The notes beneath the pieces were generated by a model, which had not been told where the DNA came from, ran no database searches, and saw only the letters and a program-made list of their open reading frames with translations. From Paraescarpia echinospica (taxonomy: Eukaryota; Annelida; Polychaeta; Sabellida; Siboglinidae), in contig CM034539.1 of assembly GCA_020002185.1 (NCBI GenBank), positions 27,354,721-27,418,720 on the forward strand: a stretch of DNA of 64,000 bases, given 5' to 3'. Positions 36,394 through 47,100 of the stretch are shown piece after piece. Made by a program: the position numbers and the translations under genes. How positions within the stretch are numbered: position 1 is the first letter of the stretch; the number at the start of each line of letters is the position of its first letter.

Positions 36394-37287
36394 TTAAAGG
36401 TATTATTAGGCCATGTTTTGTAGCCACACGTTTTGAAACAGATTCTGTGCATAGCAATACGTAATTGCCGATCACATAACCTCATTTACATATTTAGTGA
36501 ATTTATATATTCGAAAGCAGAAGTTTTTACATAACATTTACAGGCTAATGTTTGGCATGGTTTCTGAAGTTTTGGTTTTGATTAGGTTAATAAATCATAT
36601 ACATAACTTATTTATGCTGTATTTGACACCATACGTGCGTAACACATATATTCTTACGTATTCACAAAACGTTTCATACAAATTTGCCAAGCCGTTTTGC
36701 CGAAACAGGGAAATGAAGTCTATGGTAATGCTCCACTACATGGGGTATGTTTATGTTTGGATGTGCCTACAACATATAGAAGCAGTACAGAAGATATATA
36801 AAATGACAGAAATGTAGGAAATCGCATATAGTTTCATAAGAAAAAAAAAAGAATCATCTATGTCATTAAAACATTAACAAAATTTAAGTAAAAAATATTG
36901 TGGAAAAAAATGCAATTGTTTTGCATTTTCCTTGACATTTCTCCCTATATTTTTGCCAATAATAATAACAGAAACATCGTATGAGTATTGCTGTACTCGG
37001 CATGTTATTACGAACAACTATCGATAAAGCAACTTTAAGATCCAGTAAGTAGATTTGGCTGAAGGACACGAGTTTTGAATAACTCGACTTCCGTTTGAAA
37101 ATGGCAGCCATGTTTAAAAATGGCGCCCAAAAATGTAGGTAATAAGCTACGTTTCTAAAATGTCCATCACCCATTTTCGGACACCTCAGATATTGGTGTA
37201 ACTGAAATTCATACTGGGATTTAGACCCTCAATTTGAGAATCAAATCTTGTCTGGCTCATGGACTACTATTTCTACATAGTATGTAG
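36394..37287 (-). repeat. Right long inverted-repeat arm of the 4.3 kb element
   Basis: Reverse-complement partner of 32952-33709, starting inside at TTAAAGGTA and ending at GTATGTAG. Confidence 0.8.
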
Positions 37288-37350
37288 GGGGAGAGGAATG
37301 AATTAGAATTAGTAGATGAACTGTTACCGGAAAGTGTTACGACATACGTG

Positions 37351-37351
37351 A

Positions 37352-37400
<49 letters not shown>

Positions 37401-37410
37401 TGTGTGTATC

Positions 37411-37444
<34 letters not shown>

Positions 37445-37526
37445 TGTGTGTGTGTTTATGTGTGTGTTTGTGTGTTTATGTGTGTGTTTGTGTGTTGTGT
37501 GTGCGTGCGTGAGTGCGTGCGTGTGT
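37351..37526. repeat. (GT)n microsatellite with TTTGTG variants
   Basis: Interrupted GT repeats of about 175 bp, just outside the right inverted arm. Confidence 0.95.
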
Positions 37527-37998
37527 CTTCTAGATATCATATCATAATTTATTTACTTCGCTACACTTGTTTACGATTCTGGTTTCATTTAGGCACACCT
37601 GCGTATACCCAATTTCAGGATAATTGTCTGAACAGTCTTTGATGAGTAATTTGCACTTCTTGTTTCTCGTCCACTTGTCGGCATGTCTAAGAATCCTCCT
37701 GCTCACCTAGTTTATATAAAGTAAGCTACCCATGCCGATGTTAACCGGTCGAAGCAGTTTTGTTTCAAACACTATCGCCCCACTTAGTTGGAGCCCATCC
37801 TTCATAAACAATAGTCCTTTCCGAAAAAAAATCTACGCATTAAATTCCTCTCCCGTCACATATGTAGAAACGGTGCATAGACAGCCATTTGTTCTCCTGC
37901 GTTTCCTTTGGCTTTCTCGGTGGAGTTGTTTTATTGACATAGTAATCTATTCAAATTTGCGAAATATTGGGACATATTTGAAGTATTTCTTGTTTCAG

Positions 37999-38082
37999 TT
38001 GTTGGACCTATGGCCACCACTACCACAGTTGCTACCACTACCATTACCACTACCACTACCACTACCACTCCTCTCAGATCGA
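37999..38082 (+). CDS. Exon 7: Thr-rich linker after cassette 1
   Basis: 84 nt, phase 1 to phase 1, between TGTTTCAG and GTAAGT. It reads VGPMATTTTVATTT and continues with a run of threonines ending TPLRS. The DNA is a (CCACTA) microsatellite-like run. Such Thr-rich stretches are normally O-glycosylated stalks between extracellular modules. It occupies the same place after module D as the short linker exon at 50057 does in cassette 2. Confidence 0.8.
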
Positions 38083-38354
38083 GTAAGTCGTTGTTTGACT
38101 GGCAACTCTGGGAAATATAGTAATTGGTCGATCAACGTATGAACAATTGTAATACAAAGATAAATGTACTAATGCAATAACGCAAACAGGTATGCATAAT
38201 TACCAGCTACCGTTTTAATTTAATTGATCAGTCATAACTAATTATCTATGCTAATACGGCATCTACTTTCGTAATAACAAATCGTCTGTATTGACAGTCG
38301 TTTATGAAATGTGGCTGTTTATTTGTATTCATATTCACGTGTCGTACGTTGCAG

Positions 38355-38483
38355 GGCAGTTGTGCACAAGCAGCGAGGAATGTAACTACGAGGGAGGAGC
38401 GTGCTGGAAGGTGGGCCAATGCGAGCCCGGGGTGTGCCTTTGCATGGGCGGCCTCTTCTTGGTAAACGGGCAGTGCATCAAAC
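38355..38483 (+). CDS. Exon 8: cysteine module A' (second cassette)
   Basis: 129 nt, phase 1 to phase 1, between ACGTTGCAG and GTAAGT. It reads QLCTSSEECNYEGGACW... with seven cysteines in the same C-x5-C-x6-C-x5-C-x4-C-x-C-x10-C spacing as exon 3, and ends CIK where exon 3 ends CVK. It lacks the short linker found at the start of exon 3. Confidence 0.87.
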
Positions 38484-38489
38484 GTAAGT

Positions 38490-39425
38490 CTAAGCCGTAA
38501 CACGGCACAACTACCGCATTAAATATTCCATACGAACTGCATAACTAGATACGTATACATATTTCTCTTCATCAATACGGCCAAACATAACTTTGACATG
38601 TAGTCGAAAAGAATAAACGGCAAGAGGAACCACTTCGCTGTTTTTAGTGAAGCCGGCGCGCAGCAGCGGCCTCCGGTGGCGAGCTAGGAGAACTACTCGC
38701 CGAGGCGCAACAGCACCGCTTGGTACAGCACACCGAATTGTTAAAACTCTAGAAATACAATTTTCGGTGTTTGGTTTCGTTTTCCAAAAGATGCCGAAAG
38801 GCACGTATAATTAAGCAAGAATTGATTGCATTAAATTTTACTGTTTGTTTTCTTCTAGATAAATAACTTTAAAACCACTGGAATGGTTTAGTTTTCTTAA
38901 TGGGATGTTATGGTTGATTGTGCCTTGGCAAAATCTAAAAAAAGTTGTGTTAAATTACCATTTACTAAGAACTCTTGGTTACATTTTGATGATGTCCCCT
39001 TATGATTTTCCTTATCACATGCCAGGCTTTTTTTAAGTTACTCTTGTTTTTATCAAATGATAGCATTCTGCTATTTTTATAAGTTGCATTAATTACTTTG
39101 TACCTTTCATAATTGGTTTCATTAAATACTGTTTTTTTGTTTTACAAAATACATGTATAGTTTGTGTTTTGTGTTTATGGAATTCCTAAACCCTTTGGTA
39201 ATCCAAGCTTTATGTTTTCTTTTCTTGACATTTTTCTTGGCTAAGGGAATGATTTGTCATACGCCAGTGAAATTTTCTTTAAAATAAGGTTTATGGCCTG
39301 AACTGATAGCCTACAATTATTGTGTGCTTAAAAGGGTGTTTCTGACAGGGAAAAGATACTGTCTGTTGCCATGATTGGGTATCATAGTCATGGTTATTAG
39401 AGAATGAAGTTGTACTATGTGCTAT
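38490..39425. other. Intron sequence, nothing recognised
   Basis: No supported gene. A GC-richer island at 38640-38720 has no open frame of interest. Around 38860-39400 there are many TTTT-rich blocks resembling a decayed LINE on the minus strand, but too degraded to call. Confidence 0.3.
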
Positions 39426-39428
39426 GTG

Positions 39429-39658
39429 CAGGGATGGAAAGTTGGTATTCTATGGGAAATAGCAAAATATTTAAAAATAGTTTAAATATTTCAGAAAAGT
39501 TTCATTTTATAAAGTTCTACAAATAAATTGTTTATTTTCCCCAGTATATATTGAGAAAGTACTCAGATGTACTCGTAATGTACTCATAAGATCTTAGTAC
39601 AATGTGTATGAGTACAAGTACTTCAAAAAAGTACTCGAACCAAGTACTTCCACCCCAG
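39429..39658. mobile_element. hAT-like end with GTACTC subterminal repeats (left piece)
   Basis: Contains clustered GTACTCR and AGTACTT motifs (39548-39655). It starts CAGGGATGGAAAGT and ends with the complement of CTGGGGTGGAAGTA, an imperfect 14-bp inverted repeat. Subterminal repeats of this kind mark hAT transposons. The GTACTC-rich sequence recurs at 40757-40907. Confidence 0.45.
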
Positions 39659-39995
39659 GTTTGGTTTATAGACCACCAAACACAAACATTGGTGCATTTA
39701 CAGAACAAATCATTAACATTGTACGCTCACAACAAAATTGAAAATAAACATTGTTATATAATGGGTGATTTTAATATAAATCTGTTAAACTATTATCACC
39801 ATATGGAAACACATGACTCTGTAGATGCAATGTTTTCAAATTCTTTAATACCTCAAATTACGAAGCCCACTAGAATAACACCAACTACAGCCACATTAAT
39901 AGATAACATTTATAGTAATGACATACATTGCGAACACAGTCAACTGCAAGGAATATTATACTAAGATATTTCTGATCATTTACCAATATTGCCAC
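39659..39995 (+). pseudogene. LINE endonuclease fragment, plus orientation
   Basis: Reads LVYRPPNTNIGAFTEQIINI, then MGDFNINLLNYY, TKPTRITPTTATLIDNIYS and, after a stop at 39962, DISDHLPI. These are the central and C-terminal blocks of a non-LTR endonuclease. The N-terminal blocks that should precede VYRPP are found on the opposite strand at 40908-41446. Confidence 0.75.
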
Positions 39996-40756
39996 TTAAT
40001 TAAGCCACCAGGATGTCCATAAAGAGCCAATTAGTAGTTACCCCACCAGTTAGACAGGAAATGCCTTTGATGTAGTCTGTAGACCTTGGCTCTGGCTGAC
40101 AGTGCTAACTGCTAAGAACAAAAACTGTCAGTCTTCCTCGGTAAGGTAGCTCAAGGCAGACTGCTCCTACACTAGTATAATTCCGTGCCAGCAGCGTGGC
40201 TAAAAAGTCCAAAGGGGATTCTGAGCCTGTTAAAAGATATGTGCTAACCCTCTCAAAAACCAGTAGTCTACGATCAGAAAATATAATTTGCAAACTTCTA
40301 TCAGCAGATTGCTGATTGTTGAAGTGAATAACACAGTCAGCCATGTACATATTGTCACAGTGACCCATTGCACTACTGGAAGGGTCAACACAACAATTTT
40401 CCAACTCTGGCTTAGTTGGTCCCACACCATCTCAGCATTCCAGCCACATCTGCCACACTTGAAAGGGTATTTAGCATAGCCGGGAAAGTATTCCGCCCTG
40501 AACGGTGCAGGCTGAAAGACTCAACCTTGAAAAATGCTTGTATATTCGGTCTAACGGCAAATAGATGATAACATCATAGGATGCCACTGACATCAATGCC
40601 AACGAAGTGAATTTCATTGTTGATTAAATAAAGAGTTTGTTCACAGTTTTCCTCATAAAAATTGCCATTGCATATTCACTTGTGTCGAATTAGATTAATT
40701 AATAATTTTAATAATTTTAAAATACGTTATTATTTAATATTTATATTTTTTAAATG

Positions 40757-40907
40757 TACTCTTACTTTTACTCGTACTCGTGAGAATGTACTCGTACTTG
40801 TACTCATACTCAGCTTTTAGCAATGTACTCGTACTCGTACTCATCCATCGTCAAAGTACTCCTACTCGTACTCATACTCGTACTAATAAAAATGTACTCG
40901 CCCCTGT
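40757..40907. mobile_element. hAT-like end with dense GTACTC repeats (right piece)
   Basis: More than a dozen TACTCGTACTC-type units ending in GTACTCGCCCCTG, the complement of CAGGGGCGAGTAC, a hAT-like terminus. It abuts the N-terminal half of a LINE endonuclease on the minus strand. Confidence 0.5.
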
Positions 40908-41446
40908 ACTATACACTATTCCGACCAATATTTTCCTTTTGTGTTGTTTAGATTGAGACTTGACTTCAACAAAAAGACATTCTTTATGTTCAGTTATAAT
41001 TTTAATTTCTGGCCTTTCTACGTAGTCATATATGACCTGTGAACATAGATAGATACTCCTCCTCATCTTCTGGAGGGTCTCGTAAGATGAATACTTCTGT
41101 ATCCTGGTAGTTCATATAGCACAAAAGTTTCATTGTTTAGCCATGTATCACTTAAGCCGATTACCGGAAACTGTAGATCAACCGATAGTAGGTTGTTGTT
41201 CAGCTTATCAATAGTCTTAGGTATACTTCTAATATTCAAATGTATTAAAGAATATCCTCTAGCATAGCCATCGTTACATTTTATGAGATCATTCAAGTAA
41301 TTTTCAAGGTAGTATTTGGTTGTTAGTACATTGTTGCTTGTTGCAGTGAAATTATAATCAAGATCTAAGTTTCTCATGTTACGGTTACGGCGTTCATAGT
41401 CAGATTCATCATATGGAGATGATGCAATTCTAGTTAAGTGACTCAT
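40908..41446 (-). pseudogene. LINE endonuclease N-terminal half, minus orientation
   Basis: Minus strand reads YSLIHLNIRSIPKTIDKLNN, VIGLSDTWLN, YELPGYRSI, then RPSRR, a TGA, and GGVSIYLCSQVIYDYVERPE through to KILVGIVY. This is the start of a non-LTR endonuclease with a single nonsense codon. It breaks off at GIVY, exactly where the plus-strand piece at 39659 resumes with LVYRPP. Confidence 0.75.
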
Positions 41447-41449
41447 TTT

Positions 41450-42385
41450 TACTATTTATAAATATATAGATATACATATTTATAAGGTTCATGTGGTAAA
41501 CGTGATGATTTTCATCCATGTCAACATCATAGATTGCTGTGTGGCAACTCGCATATAATAAAACTGTTAGTTGGTTAATAGAAAATAATGTGATTGTAGT
41601 ATAAAACAACATAATTAACTATGATACAGTCCAATGATTGCCCAAACGGTCTGGCTGGAACAGATTTTCTTATCTATCCAGTGTGGTACATTATATTAAT
41701 GTCATTTCATATAAATGTTAATTAAGTTTGGTGACACACGTAGTTATACGCACAGCAAATATCTTGACTTTGTACTGTTGATCTTCAACATGTATCATAC
41801 AGTATGTGTCATACATCATATCAGTGTCATATCTTATCAAGTTGATAATATCCGACTACTCACGGTAATATTTCTGGATTCTTATGTTAATGTTCAACGT
41901 GTCTTATGAAAATCATTTGGTAAATGATGCTACCGAAGTACCACACAGTAATTATCTAAAGAGTTTTCAGTTGATCTTTTGACGTATATTACAAGTGTTA
42001 CTTCATATTGCCTATCAAGTAAGAAGTGATTGTAAGCACGCTACACACAGTTAGTCAAGGACTTTGATGGTTGGGCCTGGAACAAATTGCAACAGAAGCA
42101 ATTTCAACTGTTTTGGTTACATTGAAGGTACATATAAAACATATCAAAAGTCTACAGCGATGAAAATTGGGGAAGTGATTCAGTGATTCAAAACGAGGAA
42201 CCAACATTTCTGATATATACTCCCATATTAAATACCATTGATACCTAAAATCGTGGCATTTGCGCAGACAGCCAAGACCTTACGGCAAATGTAGACTGTG
42301 CTGTGACTAGCGCCATTCATGATTGGTTCATCAAGGCCCTGGTGATCAAACTTCCATGTCAGATAGTCACAGACTACCGGTGATA
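41450..42385. other. Intron sequence, nothing recognised
   Basis: AT-rich, no supported coding or repeat structure apart from short frames. Confidence 0.35.
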
Positions 42386-42389
42386 TGAC

Positions 42390-42845
42390 TACTTCAAATA
42401 TATGACTGGAGACATGACAACTGATTAAACGACTACCTGTCACATGATTACCGGTGAAATGACTACTGGGTATTTTATTACAGGTGGTATAACTACTGGA
42501 TACATTACGACTTGTGAAATGACTACTGAATACACGAGTTCAGATGACATGACTGCTGGAGACATGACTACTAGTGAAATTACTATTTGTGACAGTTATA
42601 TCCGTGTCAACACTACGGTCGATATGACCTCTAGTGACATGGTTACTAGTGCATAACTACTAGTGAAATTAATATTGGTAACATGACTACATGTGACGTG
42701 AGTAGTGGTAACATGACTACTTGAAACATGAATATTGATGACACGATGATTGGATACATGACAACTGTTGACATGAGTCTTGGTGAATTGACAAGTGACG
42801 TGACTACTGGTGATATTACTACTGGTGATATTACTACTGGTAACC
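42390..42845. repeat. Degenerate minisatellite, about 15-bp unit GTGACATGACTACTG
   Basis: Roughly 30 imperfect units built on GTGAHATGACTACTG, most regular near 42805-42840 where TGGTGATATTACTAC repeats. The Thr-rich open frame (MITGEMTTG...) and the antisense Ser/Thr frame come from the repeat. Confidence 0.75.
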
Positions 42846-42849
42846 AACA

Positions 42850-43107
42850 TTACGATCTACGAGTAATATGATTAATTAAACAATGCGTGCCCATTCCATG
42901 TATCGCTGCCATCTCCTTCACTGCTACCATGGTTGTTTCGAGTATCGTCACATTTGTCTGCAATTGTCGCACAGAGTCTTCTAACGTTTCTTGCTGTCGT
43001 TCCATTAAAACTTGCCTTGCCTCAGCCCTAACTCCTTCATTGCAACCACAGTCGTTTCGAGTTCCATCACCTTTTTCAGAGACTATATGACATATACGTT
43101 TCATCAT
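42850..43107 (-). other. Unassigned 85-codon minus frame with coiled-coil-like segment
   Basis: The frame starts MMKRICHIVSEKGDG and has a heptad-like stretch (RQQETLEDSVRQLQTNVTI). I recognise no family. It could be part of a decayed gag-like or element protein. I found no partner exon. Confidence 0.2.
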
Positions 43108-43139
43108 TGACTTTGATGGATATCACAATCCATCTACTA

Positions 43140-43835
43140 AGCATACGCACATAAGACACGAGTGTGTGAAAAAGCTGGTGCGGACGTTACGATCACCGAT
43201 TATGTGAGGATGACGGCAAATTAGGGTGTCTTCCTTGCAAACAAAAACAGCAAACACAATTCCATCAATGTGTTGACCTGATACTTGTAGCCTCTGCCGC
43301 CATGCTGACCCAAATACCAACAACTTGTTCATGCATAATGAGGCAAAGTCAACTATAAAGAAGGACTCTGTGAGGAATTGGCTCCAACCAGCACCAGAGG
43401 CAAACTGAACAGTTTGGGACGCAATTATACTTCAACAGAGCATGTTGTAGCAGGTGAGATGGTGCCTTTATGCCTTTACAACGGAAACCGGAAGAGAGTG
43501 TGGAATATTTGAGGTACAGAAGGTTTTGTGAGAAGGTGACAGTCAAGAGTTCGCACATTCAGACAAAGACCTTACATCCGACCTTTTCAGCCGCACGCTA
43601 TCACAGCATCCGGGTGTACCAGCGTAGGTTGGAGACGGAAGATGAGCGACGATTATCTTCTTCCTGTCAGGACAAACCTGCCTCCAGCACCTGAAACTCT
43701 GTTGCACGTAATCGGTGTAACAGCTCCACAGATTGCAGTTCGGCAAGGTGCACATATCGCAAGAACAACATTGAGTGTTCCCTGCACGTGATACAGGGTG
43801 CATGGTCAAAGTAAATTTAGAGTTACATCAGTGAT
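43140..43835 (+). pseudogene. Relic of uncharacterised family with CXC-like zinc segment
   Basis: Plus strand, broken frames: ESVEYLRYRRFCEKV, then TLHPTFSAARYHSIRVY, then PPAPETLLHVI and CNSSTDCSSARCTYRKNNIEC. The cysteine pattern resembles the C-terminal CXC-type (tesmin/TSO1-like) zinc domain that I recall at the end of a multicopy marine invertebrate ORF. It is decayed, so a pseudogene. Confidence 0.45.
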
Positions 43836-44065
43836 GAGGAGTTGGACGTTGAGTAGTCATTCGTTTGTTGATGGAGAAAACAACTGAAAGCTAATCTTGA
43901 TAATATACTAGCGATTTTATGTCTTATATTTTTAGTTTTAAGGTTTAATGATTTCATGACATTCAGATGCTGGTTCTGGTTTAAAAAAAAAGACATTTAG
44001 TCGGAACTGTTTTTTACTATTAATGATTACGCAATACAGCAATTTTACCTAAATTAAGTTTCTGT

Positions 44066-44362
44066 GTGTAACGCAGTGGCATTGGACTCTCAATCGAGAG
44101 AACTCGATATCGAATCGGCTGCTGCCCTGTCGAACATTGGGCAAGCTCGTTCACTTTACGTTGCTCCAGTTCACTCTGCTGTATAACTGAGTACCTGGCT
44201 ATAGACAGTGTTGGTTATTTGTGTACGAATAGTCTTCGCGCATTAACTGCAGCGAGGCTGAATGTTGAAATATCAATGGTGTTCGATTGAACAGGTCTGC
44301 CAGGGTAAAGCCCTTCGAGCAGTCCAAATGACTGGGTACTGCGCTACACAAGAACTTACCCT
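44066..44362 (+). repeat. SINE copy 3 (near full length)
   Basis: tRNA-like head (AACGCAGTGGCATTGGACTC...GATATCGAATCGGC, with A- and B-box-like segments). Then GTTGCTCCAGTTCACTCTGC, GAGTACCTGGCTATAGACAG, GTACGAATAGTCTTCGCGCA, GGTCTGCCAGGG and the 3' box GACTGGGTACTGCGCTACACA. It shares its order with the copies at 2435, 23940 and 58256. Confidence 0.75.
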
Positions 44363-44364
44363 TT

Positions 44365-45430
44365 TGGTCTCTAGAGATTCATGTAAACATGTCTTGACCT
44401 TACATTACGGAAGAGTTCAATTATAATTAGTATGCGCAATGCTAAAATGTATTTGTGTTATGTTACGCGTACGGTCAATACTCATGACAGTAGCATACTT
44501 ATATGGTAATGCGGATTATAATCATGTTATGTGGGAGAGAATACGGCAATTGTTCTGCAATTAAGCCTACTAGCTAGATTCGTGTATTTATATGTTGACC
44601 TTATATCAAGGTGTCATTATAAATATTACACACAATGCTCCCCTGTTAAATGTGCTTGCGCTATGTTACATGTACGAGAATACCATACTTATCATTATGC
44701 CCCGCAAAAACATGTATTACCGGAGACAAATTGGACAAGTAATTGCAGCTAGTCGTGCATGTTTTGATACCAATAATACCAATTTAGATTTAAAAATTAA
44801 GGAAATGTTAAAACATTTTAATGTATATGTATGTCATTTTTTTCTCGGAATATAATATGTGCGCATTTACAAGCACGCATTTGGATTTGTCTTAATTCGA
44901 TTTGTATTGTAATGAGTTACAATAAATTTGATTTGATTTGGATTATTTGAGATTTACAGAAACATTACTTTGCTCAATCATTGACCCTAAAGTAAACTCG
45001 TTACGAAATCGCACAGGAAAAGCTACTGAGGGGGCCCCAATATTTGCGTAATTTTGACAATGTTCCCCAATTTTTAGAGACGTAGACTTTTTATATATGT
45101 TATCTAGGATATATGTCTCCTATCAAAACTGTAAAAATGGATTCTGTTGCAATTTGTTCCAATATGCCCCTATTTTGGCCATAACATTCCTGGTCTAAGT
45201 GTGTATTGTTACTTTTCTTGATCGCCATGTTATATCCCAAGTATGTCCAGTTGAAAACAGTGATATTCGACACAACTCACACTAACTGTATGAAGTTTGC
45301 CTTCAATGTGTATCCCAGGAGTGTTATTTCACAACGAAAGTTAGTCGAAAATGATGTTGCATGACGCTACACACGGTAAGTATCCAACGATTCTTGTATG
45401 CGTTTGACTTTCAACGACACTACACTCAGT
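44365..45430. other. Intron sequence, nothing recognised
   Basis: AT-rich. AATAAATTTGATTTGATTTGG near 44920-44941 looks like a retroposon 3' end with a (GATTT)n tail. Confidence 0.35.
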
Positions 45431-45435
45431 AGTGT

Positions 45436-45990
45436 CTATAATTTGTTCAGTTCATCTTCACTATTGACTTTGCCAATTTTTCCTTGTAGGTCTTTGATTA
45501 GGATTCGACCACCATAGGACCAACAATCTTGAATTTTGCGCAGTTTCTTTAACGATCTTGCTAGGTAGAGTAGTCTGGGTCGAGTTTTAGTTAGATACTC
45601 TGTGATATATACGTTCGGGTGCTTATCTCGGAGGGATTTCCTCCCTTTGATAAAGGTTGCTTTTGATTCATAGTCTTTGAATTGAATAATGATGCGCGCA
45701 TGATTCTTGTTTGTCACCGATTTGCGGGGTTCTATGCAGTGTAGCCGGTTGATATTGCTCAGTGTTATAATCATTATGATCTTGGAGATTCGTATCTTCT
45801 ATATAAAGTTGGTTGTAATCTGTTCAAGGTCTTCTATGTTTTCTTTGACACCGGTAAATTACCGTCAATTCGTATTACCGGCGGTAATACGAATTGACGT
45901 CCGGCGACAATATTGTTCCAAACTGTCCACTTGGGCCTCAATTCGTACGATGTTTTCTTCCAGTTGTTTAATCTTTGGGACACGCAACGA
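45436..45990 (-). pseudogene. LINE ORF1 (RRM/CTD-type) fragment
   Basis: Minus strand. A heptad segment with VDSLEQYCRRTSIRI (near 45885-45940) is followed, after an internal rearrangement, by KENIEDLEQITTNF. Next come HARIIIQFKDYESKATFIKG, IYITEYLTKTRPRLLYLARS and YGGRILIKDLQGKIGKV. This is the coiled coil, RRM-like and C-terminal layout of L1-type ORF1 proteins, which also occur in other LINEs. ORF1 binds element RNA. Stops and the insertion break it. Confidence 0.7.
45863..45899. repeat. Perfect 18-bp palindrome inside LINE ORF1
   Basis: CGTCAATTCGTATTACCG, one G, then its exact complement. Removing about 27 bp would restore a continuous ORF1 reading around RRTSIRITGV, so it looks like a local inverted duplication. 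Confidence 0.85.
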
Positions 45991-45999
45991 TATGGCAAT

Positions 46000-46885
46000 T
46001 AGTTTCCTATGGTCAAATATAACTTTGAACAGTTGTCAAAACAAGAGTCGAACAACAAGCAGTTGATGACGAATATGTATCAAGCTGCCACTGAAGCAAT
46101 GAAACAATTGTCCACAGGGGGTGATGGCGACGTATCACAACCACTCTTTTTATATGAAGTTGCTGCAGTTCATATAGTGTAATCCAAAACATCCACAATT
46201 GGTTTTAGTCTGCAAACATGCCTTGGTCTCTGTAACACCATTACCTGCAATACGAAATGTAATTAGTTCACAATTTACCCCTAGTTTAAATTGTGTGAGG
46301 AGTAAACATTGGCAGACGAACATGCGAGAAAATGACATAGTGTTTTCAAATGATATGCTATGACTAGTCTAATCACCATTGTATTCACTGGGTCTATAAA
46401 TTGACGTTTGAGAAACCGAGTTTGACATTGCGAAGCGTCAGCATAAACTTTCATTTTATCAATGAAAAGATAATAGAAGCTACGTCTTCAATCAATCTAA
46501 GTTGCCGTGATCTTTTTATCGGCGACTAAATAGTGATCATAACAGTATTGATGATCTCATTATACAATCATTATGTTCATAAGGAACTTAATTACACTCG
46601 CTCTATAAGTGTATTGGCATAACATAACATGATATGGGCGATAAAACAAATAAGAGCTGCTTCGAATATTGTCAGTGATACCTACCGCATAAAACGTATT
46701 GGTTCTTCCATGCAATGCAACTGACATGACCCCCAACGATGGTACTCTTCATGTATGTATAAATCAACAAATATTAGTGTTCATAGAATAGGTTAATTAA
46801 ACAATTTGTTTAGTAATCTGCCAATCAACAACTTGCCGCCATGTTTTCAAAAGCGGCACGTCACACACTGGCTGGCAGGCTGTGA
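46000..46885. other. Intron sequence, nothing recognised
   Basis: No supported gene. GGGACACGCAACGATAT at 45977-45993 also occurs at 2797-2813, so a short unidentified repeat is shared. Confidence 0.3.
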
Positions 46886-46892
46886 TTGGACA

Positions 46893-47100
46893 AATTGCAT
46901 GCAATCAAGAGACGCGGTTGCACGGAATTAAGCATTCCCTATTGCAAGAAACACGTTGCAAGCAACATGAGACGTCGTTGCATGAGACACAGTTGCATGC
47001 AATGTACTGTTTACACGAGACGATCAGGCTGCAACCAGGTTGAAAGCGACCGTGTCTCCTGTTGCATGCAACCGCGACGCATAGTATAAAGCCGGCTTTA
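46893..47100. mobile_element. Possible DNA-element end with TTGCATGCAA cluster
   Basis: Within 200 bp there are about eight GTTGCA or TTGCATGCAA-type palindromic motifs interleaved with GAGACG/GAGACAC blocks (ATTGCATGCAATC, CGTTGCAAGCAAC, AGTTGCATGCAAT, TGTTGCATGCAAC), ending at AAAGCCGGCTTTA. Dense short palindromes resemble subterminal transposase-binding repeats. No terminal repeats were fixed. Confidence 0.35.

Larger units (their letters stand above)
32952..37287. mobile_element. 4.3 kb DNA element with long terminal inverted repeats
   Basis: Left arm 32952-33709 and right arm 36394-37287 are inverted copies of each other with indels. Examples are CAGTTACACCAATATCTGAG at 33035 against CTCAGATATTGGTGTAACTG at 37186, and CATGCCAA..GTTAGCCT near 33541 against its complement near 36545. 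Arms of 0.75-0.9 kb enclose about 2.7 kb holding decayed pieces of a multicopy ORF family. I could not find a clear target duplication. The element lies in the intron between exons 6 and 7. Confidence 0.8.

Noticed and set aside
42444..42656. Thr-rich frame MITGEMTTG as a mucin-like exon
   Set aside because: It is a degenerate 15-bp minisatellite, with no splice sites in phase with the EB gene.
44066..44140. Free-standing tRNA gene
   Set aside because: The tRNA-like head is degenerate and followed by conserved SINE body sequence. The same holds at 58500-58576.
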